Positions 34,483 through 44,167 of a stretch of DNA of 64,000 bases are shown here, piece after piece. Under the pieces are notes generated by a model that was given only the letters and a program-made list of their open reading frames with translations, was not told the origin of the DNA and searched no databases. Each line of letters opens with the position of its first letter. The stretch's first letter is position 1. The position numbers were made by a program, and so were the translations under genes. Origin of the DNA: Bacteroidales bacterium (lineage in GTDB: Bacteria > Bacteroidota > Bacteroidia > Bacteroidales > ML635J-15); the NCBI GenBank assembly GCA_017620015.1, contig JAFZRE010000023.1:1-64000 (forward strand), written 5' to 3'.

Positions 34483-35892
34483 ATGGCAATATCTTTTTAT
34501 ACGGAAAAGATTTTTCGCATTGAAGTTTCGGTCAGCAAGCAATGTTACACCGTAAAACCCATTAAGGATAAGGACAAGGACAAGTTCCCCGAAGGCACAC
34601 CCCTTATTTCCTCTATACGCTGGGAGGAAAAGTCCGTAAGCATAGACGATTTTGCTGAACTCATAGAGAGAGGCGGTTGCTTCTGCGCCATCTTCAATCA
34701 CGAGGGCGACTATATCTCTCGAAGCAAAAAGAAGTTCAAACACCAATGGTATCTGGGCGTTGACTGCGACTGTATGCCTATGGATTTTGATGAGTTCCTA
34801 CCCACGCTACCCATACCACCCACAATAGCCTACCGAACTCCCTCCGACGGTGTTGACGGGAACAGGTACAGGCTTTTCTACTTCTTGAACTACCCCTTGA
34901 CGAGCGAGGAAGAAGTAAAGGCGAAGTATTTTGGCTTGCTGGAGGAACTCGGCATAGAGGAACTCATAAAAGATAATTGTGGAGGTCAATGCAACAGGTA
35001 TTTCAACGGGGCGTATGGTCGCAAGCCAGTCATAAACTACACCATACTGCAAACGGACACGATACCAAATATTGTCGTGGAAACGGAGAAAGAGGCTGTC
35101 AAGTCAAAGGAAAGGAAGCCAGCACCAGATGACCTTACTATTGACGAGAAGTTCCTGCACGACTTTCGTTCTATGTGCTACGGTCAGTTCCTCATCAAGT
35201 ATTGCCGATATGAGTTCTATGGCACTTCCACCCCGCTGTACTTCGACCCGATGACAGGTATTGCCGAACTCCCAGAGGACTATGCGGAATTGAAGCCAGT
35301 GTATGTTCACGGGAGAATAGCGAAAGTTGCGGACGGCTACCGCCACAAGGTTCTTGCCGTCACAGCCCTCAAACTGCTTAAAATAAACGAGGGTATGTGC
35401 ATTGAACAACTTATCTACGCGATGACAAGGCACGCTGTCGAGAACCTCGACCTCACGGACGGCAAGGTAGTGCCAGACACAATAGTTGGCGTAGCGCAGT
35501 GGGCAATGAAGAGGCGCGGGGAAATCCACATCAAGAAGGACAAGCGCAAGTTCCGAGTTTCAGGCGAGGTCGCAATGGCGCAGGGCAAGACAATCCAGAA
35601 ACTTATAGGCGAGGAAAACCAAAGGCGCAAGGACGCTATTATTGCCCCGTATTTCGAGCCGACAAGGACGGACAGGGCAAACAGGTTGCTATTACAGGAA
35701 AAGGGCATTGCTGTTTCCATTGATTTCCTGCGTGGCTACCGAAAGCGCAACAACTGTTCCATTGCCAGCGCAAGGCTGACCACAATCAAGGCTTTGTATT
35801 CAAAGGGCAAGCGGGACAAGGATATTATGCAGTTGCTGGGGATTACCAAACCGACACTCTACAAGTTCAAGAAAGTTATTTTCGGGCAGTAA
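34483..35892 (+). CDS. Rep/primase-like replication protein of the mobile element
   Basis: A 469-residue protein. Residues ~85-130 ('HQWYLGVDCDC', 'TIAYRTPSDGVDGNRYRLFYFL') resemble the hhhDhD metal-binding motif and following strand of archaeo-eukaryotic-type primases (Asp94, Asp96). The middle part is unrecognised. The C-terminus ('TTIKALYSKGKRDKDIMQLLGITKPTLYKFKKVIFG') is a resolvase-like helix-turn-helix. It is the first gene inside the element and lies beside an iteron-like region, so I infer a replication initiator or primase. A transcriptional regulator is an alternative. Confidence in the exact role is low. Confidence 0.6.
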   Translation: MAISFYTEKIFRIEVSVSKQCYTVKPIKDKDKDKFPEGTPLISSIRWEEKSVSIDDFAELIERGGCFCAIFNHEGDYISRSKKKFKHQWYLGVDCDCMPMDFDEFLPTLPIPPTIAYRTPSDGVDGNRYRLFYFLNYPLTSEEEVKAKYFGLLEELGIEELIKDNCGGQCNRYFNGAYGRKPVINYTILQTDTIPNIVVETEKEAVKSKERKPAPDDLTIDEKFLHDFRSMCYGQFLIKYCRYEFYGTSTPLYFDPMTGIAELPEDYAELKPVYVHGRIAKVADGYRHKVLAVTALKLLKINEGMCIEQLIYAMTRHAVENLDLTDGKVVPDTIVGVAQWAMKRRGEIHIKKDKRKFRVSGEVAMAQGKTIQKLIGEENQRRKDAIIAPYFEPTRTDRANRLLLQEKGIAVSIDFLRGYRKRNNCSIASARLTTIKALYSKGKRDKDIMQLLGITKPTLYKFKKVIFGQ

Positions 35893-35937
35893 AAAAAGTA
35901 GTAGGTATGCACTACCAATGTTATAACTTTATAATTA

Positions 35938-35960
35938 AACCCCTACGGGGTTGTTTTTTT
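35938..35960 (+). terminator. intrinsic terminator of the Rep-like gene
   Basis: A 6-bp perfect stem (aacccc / ggggtt) with loop tac, followed by g and seven T, 45 bases after the stop codon. Confidence 0.85.
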
Positions 35961-36002
35961 ACCCTAAACCGTTTAGCCGATTATACCTTGCTTTAAATAA
36001 GG

Positions 36003-36200
36003 AAGCCCGCGACCAAAAAGGGAAGCGGGCTTAACCTTTATAAAATATATAGAAGTTCTTTGGCGTGCGCTGAACAGCGCGGGAAAGGCAAAGATAAAGT
36101 CCGCGACCGATAGGGAAGCGGAGTTTATCTTGCGCTTTCACAGGCTCGCGTGTAGGGAGCGTCAGCGAAAGGGCTTTCCCCGGAGGGGACAAAAAGCCCT
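36003..36200. other. hairpin-rich GC-rich region, candidate structured RNA or origin
   Basis: Between the Rep-like and adhesin genes. A stem aagcccgc / gcgggctt (36003-36032) and a stem aagataaa.t.ccgc / gcgg.a.tttatctt (36091-36131) carry near-identical loops (gaccaaaaagggaa, gaccgatagggaa). A stem gcgct / agcgc (36067-36080) stands between them. A further stem gggctttcccc / gggg..aaagccc spans 36171-36199. The region is far richer in G+C than its surroundings. The minus-strand frame across it looks like a shadow. Whether it acts as RNA or as DNA structure is open. Confidence 0.55.
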
Positions 36201-36362
36201 TGAGCGGGAACGAAGCGTCCCGAACGACCAACGGGAGTGAGAGGTGCAAAAGCGAAGTGGTAAGCGGACGGAAAGCGAGCATACGCCAACACAGAAGTCG
36301 GATTAGCACGCCCTAAATAATTTAAACAATAAAACGCCTAAACGATTAAACCGATTCTACAT

Positions 36363-36397
36363 CGGCTGAACGGATAAGCGGCTGAGCGGCTAAACGG
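36363..36397. repeat. iteron-like repeats near the Rep gene
   Basis: Three copies of cggctRaRcgg start at 36363, 36379 and 36387, two of them followed by ataag. Related pieces stand at 36336 (cctaaacg), 36346 (taaaccg) and 35964 (ctaaaccgtttag). Short clustered repeats beside a replication-type gene suggest an origin. Confidence 0.45.
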
Positions 36398-36508
36398 ATA
36401 AGGCGTGTAGCGCGTTGCCGTATTTTCTTCACCGATGACGAATATATTATTCTTCTTCACAAAACGCCTTGGGGATAATCAAGGATTGCGATGATTGTTC
36501 CTTAATCC

Positions 36509-39500
36509 TTACCACACCGCAACCTTTTCGGCTTTCATTTCGCCAACCCTTACAACATAAACGCCTGTATTAGGTACATTTATGCGCAATGGTTCATCTG
36601 CTATTACGGTTCCAGAATATATGTGGCGACCTACAATGTCGTAAACATAGACTGGCAAGGTTTCTGAACATTCAACAACTATTTGACCGTCGGATGAATA
36701 AACCTTCAGGTCGGCATAGTGTACTTCGTCAATGCCATTCTCGTCATTGCCTTGCGCAAAAATAGCCATATAGGATTCGTCGCTCTGCACCAGAACTTCC
36801 CTTGTCGCGTTGGCATTGCCATCGTCCCAGCGGACAAAATGATAGCCTTCGTATGCACGAGCCGTCAGAGTTGCTGTTTCCCCGTATGCGTATGCACCGC
36901 CACCACTAACACCACCCATTGCTGGATTGTTGCTATTTGCCGTGATTATGTAGGTATATGGTGCGAAATATGCCGTATATGTTGCATCGCTCAACACGGT
37001 TATAGTACGCGGATTCTGTGTGCTTCCGTCTGCCCAATGGCTAAAGTAGTAATGCTCGTGCGGACTTGCAACCAGCGAAGCCCTTTCGCCAGTATGGTAC
37101 AAGCCTCCGCCATATACCATTCCCCTTGCTGTGTCGGCACTCAAAGCTGTTATGGTAAAGGTAGGATTCTCGGCAAACTGCGCCACGAAAACGGAATCGG
37201 ATGTTACATTTATCAGTCTTGGGTTAGTCGTGCTTCCATCGCTCCATTGCTCAAAGTGATAGTTGGTAGCAGCAGTTGCAATTATTGTTGCCTGCGACAG
37301 ATAGTTGTAGCTTCCTGAGCCAGACACGCTACCCATTTGAGCATTCTCCGCCTCGACGGTAATCGTAAACGATGATATTTCAAATATTGCCGTTAAGGCT
37401 GTGTCTTGCGTGATGACAAGTGTGCGCGGATTGTCGGCGTTGCCATCGTTCCAACGGGCGAAATGGTATCCATAGAATGCCGTCGCCGACAATTCCAAGG
37501 TAGTGCGGTAGTCGTAGAAACCACTGCCAGTTACCGTTCCCATTGTCTCGTCGTTGCTCGTTATGGTTGCCGTATAGCCGTTAACGACAAATTCAGCCGT
37601 AAATATCGTGTCCTGCGTTACGATTATCCTGCGTGGATTTGCAGTTGCACCATCGCTCCACTGAACGAAATGATAGCCAGTAAACGCTTCTGCCGAAATG
37701 TAGGTGGCAGAATTGTAATCGAAATCTCCGCTTCCAATCGCCTCTCCCATTGTCGGATTGTTCGAAGTTGTGGCAACCGAATGTTTGTCGATTGCAAACG
37801 AAGCCGTGAATGTGGTGTCCCTTGTCAGGACTATTGTTCGCGGATTGTCGGTTATGCTGTCGTTCCACTGCACAAAATGGTAATGCTCGATGGCATTTGC
37901 CGTTATTGCCACAAGCGAATTATACTCGTAGGTTCCGCCACCTGTAACATTTCCAAGTGTCACATCGGTGCTGTTGGCTGTTAGCAGGTAATTGTTTGCA
38001 TCGAACTGCGCGGTATAGTTTTCGTCCTGCATAACGACCAGCGAGCGTGGATTTTCGGTATTGCCGTCGCTCCACTGAACGAAGTGGTAACCATAGAATG
38101 CACTTGCCGATATGGTTGCAACGGTGTTGTATGTATAGCTTCCGCTACCCGAAACCGTTCCTCGGTTCGAATTGTTAGGGCTGACCGATACCGCATACGA
38201 ATTTATAGAGAACTGCGCCGTGTATGTGGCATTCTGTATAACGGTGATTGTGCGCGGATTTTCGGTGTTGCCGTCGCTCCATTGCACAAAGTGGTAGCCG
38301 TAGTTGGGCGTTGCCGAAATGTTTACGATAGTGTTGTAGCTATATGTTCCGCCACCAGCCGCAGTGCCGATTGCTGGGTTTGAGCTTCCGACAGAAATGG
38401 CGTAGGTGTTAATCTCGAATATTGCAGTGTAGATGGCGTTCTGCGTCACAGGAACGGTACGCGGATTTTCGGTGTTGCCGTCGCTCCACTGCACGAAATG
38501 ATAACCGTAGGTTGCTGTTGCAGAAAGTGTTGTGGTAGTGTTGTAGCTGAAATTTCCAGTACCGTATGCGCTACCCATACGCGGGTCGTTTGCCTGAACG
38601 GTAATGCTGTAGGTGTTGGCGGCAAACTGAGCCATAAACATAGTGTCCTGAATTACATTTATGGTTCGCGGATTGTTTGAAAGCCCGTCGTTCCACTGCT
38701 CGAAGTGGTAGCCGTAGGCTGGCGTGGCTGTGAGTGCCACCAACGACAGGTAGTTGTAGTTACCTCCGCCCGAAACGCTTCCCATAGTGTTGTTGTTGCT
38801 CGTTGCCGACACCGCATAAATGTTCACTGCAAAGTTGGCTGTAAACGCTGTGTCCTGCGTAACGGTTATCATACGCGGATTGGCGGTGTTGCCGTCGTGC
38901 CACGAAGTAAAATGATAGCCGTAGTTGGCTGTGGCTGCAATGCTTATCTGGTTCTGGTAATAGTAAACACCGCCACCGCTTACCGTACCCATTTCGGGAT
39001 TGTTGTTCGACAGCGTAACCGTTGAAACATTGGGCAAAAATACAGCTGTAAATGTGGAATCCTGCGTAGCAAGCAGATAGCGAGGATTGTCGGTAACTCC
39101 GTCGTGCCAACGCTGGAAATGATAGTTGGTGTATGGTGTTGCCCGCAATTCCACAGGAGCATTGTATGAATACAAGCCCGAACCGCTAACCGAACCCATT
39201 GTAGAATCGTTGCACTGTACGGAAATGTACGAATTGTTTACTACGAATATTGCCATAAAAGCCGTGTCGGAATCGAGTTCAAGTATTCGCGGATTGCTTT
39301 CGTTGCCGTCGTTCCATTTCAGGAAATGGTAGCCGTAGTTGGCATTAGCCCTTATGTGGCACTGGAGGTTACTACAGGTTGGTTGCTGTGCTACGACAGC
39401 CACACCCATCGCATTGTCGTTTGACGAAAGCGAAACCTCGAAGGGCGTAGCCTCCTGTATGTTCGGGAAGTTCTCCCAGTAGTCGGTGACATAGTAGTTT

Positions 39501-41047
39501 AGTACGCGACCGCAAGGCACATACACTGGCACTTCGTTGCTGATACCAGCGAAGGTGTTTTCCGATATTACTGGCGGATTGGTTGGCTTTGCGGTTATAG
39601 CCGTAATCCCCGAACAGCCCGAATACGCACTGTCGCCTATCTGTGTCAAGTTGCGTGGCAGGGTTAACATTCCCTCGAAGCGCGAACATCCGTTGAATGC
39701 CGATGTGCCTATGCTTGTAAGAGTTTCGGGAAGTGCGGGCGAAACCAGCCTTATGCAACCGTTGAATGCGTTGTCGCCAATAGTTTCCACCGACTTGCCA
39801 ATGCTTACCGACGACATACGGAAACATCCGCCAAAAACACCATTGCCAATACTGCGTAACGAATCGCCAATATTTACCTGCACAAGCCTGTCGCAGTTGG
39901 CAAATGCCGAATCTCCCACCGAAACCACATTGCGAGTATCAAGCGAAAGAAGGTTATCGCAGTTTGTAAAGGCGTTAGAGCCAATGGATACTAAAGTGTA
40001 GGGTAATGAAAGAAATGAAGAATTTGCGCAATTGTAGAATGCAAAACTTCCTATCGTTACAACAGAATCTCCTATACTAATGTTTTCCAATCTATTACAA
40101 TCACAAAAAGCATAATCTCCAATACTTGTAACGGAATTGGGTATTGCCAAATCTCCAGCTAAATTGACACAAGACCTAAAAGAACAATTGCCTATTGAAA
40201 CAATATTATTTCCAAGTTCAATTCCAGATAATAATGTACAATTATAAAAAGAATAATCGCTAACATAAGACAAGCGTTTCGGAAGTGTTATAACGCCACT
40301 AATTCTATTACAATTGTAAAATGCACTATCGCCTATATATCTGATTGAATCTCCTAAAATCAAAGTATCAATAGATTCACATTTATAAAAAGCACAAATA
40401 CCAATGCTATCCACATTATTGGGAACAACTAATTTTCCTGTAATTTTGCATTGATAGAATGCATAATCGGGAACTACCTTTACACTATCTCCAATTATTA
40501 AATTTCTGATTGTTTGATTATTAGCAAACCCATTGTTGCATTTCCTTGCATTATAATATATAGTTTCCAATGAATTGCAACCTCTATATATGCTACTATT
40601 AATTGTGGATACAGAATTTCCAATATAACAATAACGAAGATATTCACAATTATAGAACAATTCGTTTCCTAATGACACAACATTATCACCAATAATTAAA
40701 GTATCTATATATGTTTGAGCAAAAGCCTGTTCTCCTATTTCCCTTACAGTATTTGGTACTACTAATTTACCAACAATGTGACATCCGTGTAAAGCGTGTG
40801 CAGCAATCCCAACTACGGGGATTTTTACATTATTATGATTAATAGAATCTGGAATAATAACTGTTGAAGATGAAAAAATATAATTATTGTAAAAACTATC
40901 ATTGTTGTCTCCGGGTCCAAATCCTGACTCGCGAACAACAACGGCTCCCGTAGAACCTATACGATATGTCAATAGTCCAATTTTTACATCTCCGAAAATT
41001 TGGCTAGCAATTAAAATCGTTATAATAAATAGGATAATCTTTTTCAT
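36509..41047 (-). CDS. giant BspA-like LRR and InlB-type repeat T9SS protein
   Basis: A 1512-residue secreted protein with a signal peptide (MKKIILFIITILIASQIFG). Residues ~45-490 are about 18 leucine-rich repeats of the BspA/LRR_5 type ('IGDSAFYNC', 'LTSIGTSAFNGC'). Then come 13 copies of a ~68-residue divergent InlB B-like repeat ('MGSVSGSG', 'YHFVQWSDGNTENPRTI', 'FTAQF'). The C-terminal ~80 residues ('LKVYSSDGQIVVECSETLPVYVYDIVGRHIYSG') form a T9SS type A sorting domain. BspA-like proteins bind host matrix or other bacteria; the ligand here is unknown. The first ~350 residues are encoded by AT-rich DNA, the rest by GC-richer DNA, with a sharp change near 39,990. The start overlaps the upstream gene by ATGA. 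Confidence 0.85.
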   Translation of the reverse strand: MKKIILFIITILIASQIFGDVKIGLLTYRIGSTGAVVVRESGFGPGDNNDSFYNNYIFSSSTVIIPDSINHNNVKIPVVGIAAHALHGCHIVGKLVVPNTVREIGEQAFAQTYIDTLIIGDNVVSLGNELFYNCEYLRYCYIGNSVSTINSSIYRGCNSLETIYYNARKCNNGFANNQTIRNLIIGDSVKVVPDYAFYQCKITGKLVVPNNVDSIGICAFYKCESIDTLILGDSIRYIGDSAFYNCNRISGVITLPKRLSYVSDYSFYNCTLLSGIELGNNIVSIGNCSFRSCVNLAGDLAIPNSVTSIGDYAFCDCNRLENISIGDSVVTIGSFAFYNCANSSFLSLPYTLVSIGSNAFTNCDNLLSLDTRNVVSVGDSAFANCDRLVQVNIGDSLRSIGNGVFGGCFRMSSVSIGKSVETIGDNAFNGCIRLVSPALPETLTSIGTSAFNGCSRFEGMLTLPRNLTQIGDSAYSGCSGITAITAKPTNPPVISENTFAGISNEVPVYVPCGRVLNYYVTDYWENFPNIQEATPFEVSLSSNDNAMGVAVVAQQPTCSNLQCHIRANANYGYHFLKWNDGNESNPRILELDSDTAFMAIFVVNNSYISVQCNDSTMGSVSGSGLYSYNAPVELRATPYTNYHFQRWHDGVTDNPRYLLATQDSTFTAVFLPNVSTVTLSNNNPEMGTVSGGGVYYYQNQISIAATANYGYHFTSWHDGNTANPRMITVTQDTAFTANFAVNIYAVSATSNNNTMGSVSGGGNYNYLSLVALTATPAYGYHFEQWNDGLSNNPRTINVIQDTMFMAQFAANTYSITVQANDPRMGSAYGTGNFSYNTTTTLSATATYGYHFVQWSDGNTENPRTVPVTQNAIYTAIFEINTYAISVGSSNPAIGTAAGGGTYSYNTIVNISATPNYGYHFVQWSDGNTENPRTITVIQNATYTAQFSINSYAVSVSPNNSNRGTVSGSGSYTYNTVATISASAFYGYHFVQWSDGNTENPRSLVVMQDENYTAQFDANNYLLTANSTDVTLGNVTGGGTYEYNSLVAITANAIEHYHFVQWNDSITDNPRTIVLTRDTTFTASFAIDKHSVATTSNNPTMGEAIGSGDFDYNSATYISAEAFTGYHFVQWSDGATANPRRIIVTQDTIFTAEFVVNGYTATITSNDETMGTVTGSGFYDYRTTLELSATAFYGYHFARWNDGNADNPRTLVITQDTALTAIFEISSFTITVEAENAQMGSVSGSGSYNYLSQATIIATAATNYHFEQWSDGSTTNPRLINVTSDSVFVAQFAENPTFTITALSADTARGMVYGGGLYHTGERASLVASPHEHYYFSHWADGSTQNPRTITVLSDATYTAYFAPYTYIITANSNNPAMGGVSGGGAYAYGETATLTARAYEGYHFVRWDDGNANATREVLVQSDESYMAIFAQGNDENGIDEVHYADLKVYSSDGQIVVECSETLPVYVYDIVGRHIYSGTVIADEPLRINVPNTGVYVVRVGEMKAEKVAVW

Positions 41048-41619
41048 AACCTATGCATCTTTTTTATAATTCTATCAGCCTTAAATTTAGACACCATCTT
41101 ATTTTGAGGTGTTGCTGACATTATAAAGTAAGTATATTTTTTTCTATTGTTGTCATTCTCATATTCTAATAACAAATGTATGTCGTCAACAATACATTCT
41201 TTTCTTTTAAGAAAATCTGTTGATTGTTTAGCAGTCATTTTCAAAGGTTGTCTAAGTGTAAATTCTATAGATTTTTTTTCTGCACTTTTTAAATTAAAGA
41301 CATCTGTTTTCAAGTTTTCTCTATCTACATATTTTGGTTGGAATCCAACTATTTTGACTTGATATGCATTAAAAATAGAGTTATTTGAAAATGTTACTTT
41401 ACAAAAATACTCAAACTCATAATTGCATTGTATTTCAGAGACATAATGGACTTTCCCATCATTGATAATATCTACCTGTTTTTTCCCTTTAGAATCCAGA
41501 CTTAAATCAAGAGAAATTCTTGGTCGTTTAAATGTAGGAAGAATAAAACTAAGTAGAGCTATTAATCCATCTAGAATTAGATTTGCAATAGTGTCAATTG
41601 TTATCTTTTCTGTAATCAT
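41044..41619 (-). CDS. unknown protein with N-terminal membrane segment
   Basis: A 191-residue protein not matched to any family. One hydrophobic stretch (residues ~8-28, 'TIANLILDGLIALLSFILP') suggests a membrane anchor. The rest is beta-rich and Lys-rich ('RISLDLSLDSKGKKQVDIIND', 'HLLLEYENDNNRKKYTYFIM'). Its stop overlaps the start of the giant adhesin (ATGA), so the two are translationally coupled. It belongs to the AT-rich block 39.99-42.03 kb and may be a dedicated partner of the adhesin head. Confidence 0.55.
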   Translation of the reverse strand: MITEKITIDTIANLILDGLIALLSFILPTFKRPRISLDLSLDSKGKKQVDIINDGKVHYVSEIQCNYEFEYFCKVTFSNNSIFNAYQVKIVGFQPKYVDRENLKTDVFNLKSAEKKSIEFTLRQPLKMTAKQSTDFLKRKECIVDDIHLLLEYENDNNRKKYTYFIMSATPQNKMVSKFKADRIIKKMHRL

Positions 41620-41679
41620 TTCTACTCGATTCTAAATTTCATACAATGCCACCTAAATAGTATTTCCTATTTAACAATA

Positions 41680-42027
41680 TTACTCAATATCAGAAACATC
41701 ATCCAATTTTATTACCACTTCTTTTTTATATTCATAATTCACATTAGATTTCTCTTTTAGACTGTCTTCCAATGCTTCTTCCAAATCAGACATAACAACA
41801 ACCTTAATCGAATCAAGGATTTCTCTATTTTGAAAAAGATGCAATCTCAGATTGCTTTTTTCTTCTTCTGACAAATCTATGATTGTCAAAAATCCTCCAT
41901 ATTTCTCATAAGATTCGGATGACGGATAGAAGAATAAATTAATTGCGTGTTCCGAAACTGCATTTACAATATCATCATAAGAGTATTTATGTTTCATTCC
42001 CAAAGTTTCTTTATCATTTAAAATCAT
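41680..42027 (-). CDS. small acidic protein, unknown
   Basis: A 115-residue protein of no recognised family, with no signal peptide. It is acidic and mostly helical by composition ('SDLEEALEDSLKEKSN'), ending 'VVIKLDDVSDIE'. An alternative start is the second Met (residue 11, 'MKHKYSYDDIV'). It lies 12 bases after the fibronectin-like lipoprotein stop and within the AT-rich block. A regulatory or chaperone-like role is possible but unsupported. Confidence 0.5.
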   Translation of the reverse strand: MILNDKETLGMKHKYSYDDIVNAVSEHAINLFFYPSSESYEKYGGFLTIIDLSEEEKSNLRLHLFQNREILDSIKVVVMSDLEEALEDSLKEKSNVNYEYKKEVVIKLDDVSDIE

Positions 42028-42039
42028 ATCAATGCATAT

Positions 42040-43341
42040 TTAATTTGTCATAAACATTCTTTCCTCTCCATACACCGTACCTGCACCATTGGTGGCGTAG
42101 GCGCGTACATAGTAGGTTGTGCTGCTGCTAAGGTTGTAGAGCTGGCTCACAAAGTTGCCCAAGCCTGCTCCGTCGGAAGTATGTGGACTGGCAATAGTGG
42201 GATTTGGTGTGGTGCTGTAGCATACGCCACGCGCTGTTACGGCAAATCCACCATCGGCAGAAACAGAGCCTCCGCAGGTCGCAGATGTAGCCGTTACAGC
42301 AGTAACCTCGGAAGTAGTAACCGTTGCCAATCCGCTGAGAGTTGTAAACGACATCTGCTCGCCGTAGGCAGTACCAGCCTCGTTGGTAGCGTAGGCTCGG
42401 AGATAATAGGTTGTGTTGGGTTCAAGGTTTGACACAGAACTAATGAAAGAGCCAAGCCCAGCACCATCCGAAGTGCGCGAGTTGGAAATTGTAGGCTGCA
42501 TTGTAGTACTCCAGCATACGCCACGCGCAGTTATGGCAAATCCGCCATCGGAAACAACATTGCCACCGCTTGATGCAGTAGTTGGCGTAACAGACGAAAC
42601 AGCCACCGTTGTAACGGATGGAAGTCCGTCGCAGGTGGTAAAACTCAACTGCTCGCCATAGCTTGTGCCAACGCCATTGGTCGCGTATGCCCTTATGTAA
42701 TAGGTAGTATTGTAGTGCAAAGTGGAAATTGTAGTCTCGAAAACGCCTGTGCCGTTGCCCACAGCCACAACGCTGTCGCGCAGTGTAGGATATTGCATTG
42801 TACTCCAGCACAAACCTCGCGAAACCACATCGGAACGCCCGCCGTCGGTAACATTACCTCCGCAATGCACCGATGTTGCCGTAACCGCCGAAAATTCCAT
42901 TGTGCTTACCAACGGAAAATCGGGGCCAACGACATACACAGAACCGATTTCGTAGAACTGCTTGCCAAAGCCCATATCGGTCAAAGCAATAGTCCGCGAC
43001 TCATACAGCGAATCGGCTTCAACTTTCAGGTAGTAGCCTTTCCCTGCAAGGTCGCAGTCAATCTCGATTTCAAAACTACCATCGCGTCCCGAAACCACAG
43101 TAAGCGGAACAAGCTCTCCATCGGTAAGCGAAATACGAGCATCGACAACAGGATTGTTGGTTCGTTGGTCAAGGAGCACGCCGCTGCATAAGGTTGTGTC
43201 GTATATGCCTTCCTTCTCCAACTGCTTTATGCAGGACGGAAACAAGAAGGAAAAAACAATAAGCGTAAAAATGAATACGAAGGAGTTTCTCCTTACCGCA
43301 ATTATTCTTCCGATTTTAAATTGTCCTTTATCCATTTTCAA
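42040..43341 (-). CDS. lipoprotein with carboxypeptidase-regulatory-like and fibronectin-like repeats
   Basis: A 433-residue protein with a signal peptide and lipobox ('FLFPSC', Cys37). Residues ~45-140 look like a carboxypeptidase regulatory-like Ig domain ('GVLLDQRTNNPVVDARISLTDG'). Three ~95-residue fibronectin-like repeats follow, each with 'SGGNV..DGG..ARGVCWSTT..PT', 'NTTYYLRAYATN' and 'YGEQMSFTT'. Repeats of this kind are common in Bacteroidales surface lipoproteins. The nearest upstream Met alternative is residue 3. The protein probably sits on the outer membrane and accompanies the cargo adhesin. Confidence 0.75.
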   Translation of the reverse strand: MKMDKGQFKIGRIIAVRRNSFVFIFTLIVFSFLFPSCIKQLEKEGIYDTTLCSGVLLDQRTNNPVVDARISLTDGELVPLTVVSGRDGSFEIEIDCDLAGKGYYLKVEADSLYESRTIALTDMGFGKQFYEIGSVYVVGPDFPLVSTMEFSAVTATSVHCGGNVTDGGRSDVVSRGLCWSTMQYPTLRDSVVAVGNGTGVFETTISTLHYNTTYYIRAYATNGVGTSYGEQLSFTTCDGLPSVTTVAVSSVTPTTASSGGNVVSDGGFAITARGVCWSTTMQPTISNSRTSDGAGLGSFISSVSNLEPNTTYYLRAYATNEAGTAYGEQMSFTTLSGLATVTTSEVTAVTATSATCGGSVSADGGFAVTARGVCYSTTPNPTIASPHTSDGAGLGNFVSQLYNLSSSTTYYVRAYATNGAGTVYGEERMFMTN

Positions 43342-43348
43342 TTCCTAA

Positions 43349-44167
43349 TTAGAATTTTACCGTCATCTGCACTCCAAGCGCAACATTCTCCTGCACAGGC
43401 ATTACACTAGGCGCAAACGACAAGCCATCCTTGTATTTCGGACTTATCGAAAACGCCCTGTACAAGTTGAAAACATATACGGCAGCAGCCGTTCCCCAAG
43501 CAATGTAGCTTGTGGTACGCAACGAATTGTAGGTCTTCTTCGCATTGGAAAAATCCTCGTATGTAACATTGCTGTCGCGCATAATGTCAAGCTGCCGTCT
43601 CGAAAATAGGTAGCAACCAGTACCGACACCAGCAAGAAGCACCTCGGATGTAAGAGTGATAATGCCCTCGCCATAATGTCGCTTGCCCATCTGCCCAAGA
43701 CCGGGCACGAATGCAGACTTCAGCAAGGCTACACCATTGTTGTACTCGTGTATGTCGTTACAGCCATTGAATGTTTCCCATATCACGGTTATATTTCCCG
43801 CCACAGCCACCTGACATAGCACATACACACGAAACATTCCGCCCGACACCTTTTCTACATACTCGCAGACCTTGTTCATCGGAATATTGAACTGTCTTGA
43901 AATCACTTCCAATGCAGTTCCACTCTGTACGGCTGCATTTACATCGGCGGCATCCACAGGTTGTCCAAGTCGGTTCGCCGTAGTCTGAAACACTCGCGCA
44001 ATCGCCTGATTTCTTGCATCCGCTTCGGAATAAGCAAGAGCCGACTCGCACACATACATATAAGTGCCGTTGCCAGCCTTCGGTAGTTTTTTTGTCCACG
44101 CAGGCGTTTGTGCATTGGCGAATGCAACCGCCAGCAATAGCAATATCAGTGGGAAAAGTTTATTCAT
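43349..44167 (-). CDS. exported DUF5683-like membrane protein with LPP20-like N-domain
   Basis: A 272-residue protein with a signal peptide ending 'FANAQ'. The N-terminal half ('YSEADARNQAIARVFQTTANRLG') resembles LPP20/SIMPL-like envelope proteins. The C-terminal half has membrane-like segments and the 'KSAFVPGLGQMGKRHYGEGI' motif of DUF5683, often annotated as an outer-membrane or membrane-embedded protein of Bacteroidota. No activity is known. It follows the LPP20-like lipoprotein and precedes the fibronectin-like lipoprotein by 7 bases. Confidence 0.65.
   Translation of the reverse strand: MNKLFPLILLLLAVAFANAQTPAWTKKLPKAGNGTYMYVCESALAYSEADARNQAIARVFQTTANRLGQPVDAADVNAAVQSGTALEVISRQFNIPMNKVCEYVEKVSGGMFRVYVLCQVAVAGNITVIWETFNGCNDIHEYNNGVALLKSAFVPGLGQMGKRHYGEGIITLTSEVLLAGVGTGCYLFSRRQLDIMRDSNVTYEDFSNAKKTYNSLRTTSYIAWGTAAAVYVFNLYRAFSISPKYKDGLSFAPSVMPVQENVALGVQMTVKF

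Noticed and set aside
36031-36309. 92-residue minus-strand gene in the GC-rich block
   Set aside because: It reads through the hairpin region, has no recognisable domain and no credible start; the structure is explained better as RNA or DNA hairpins.
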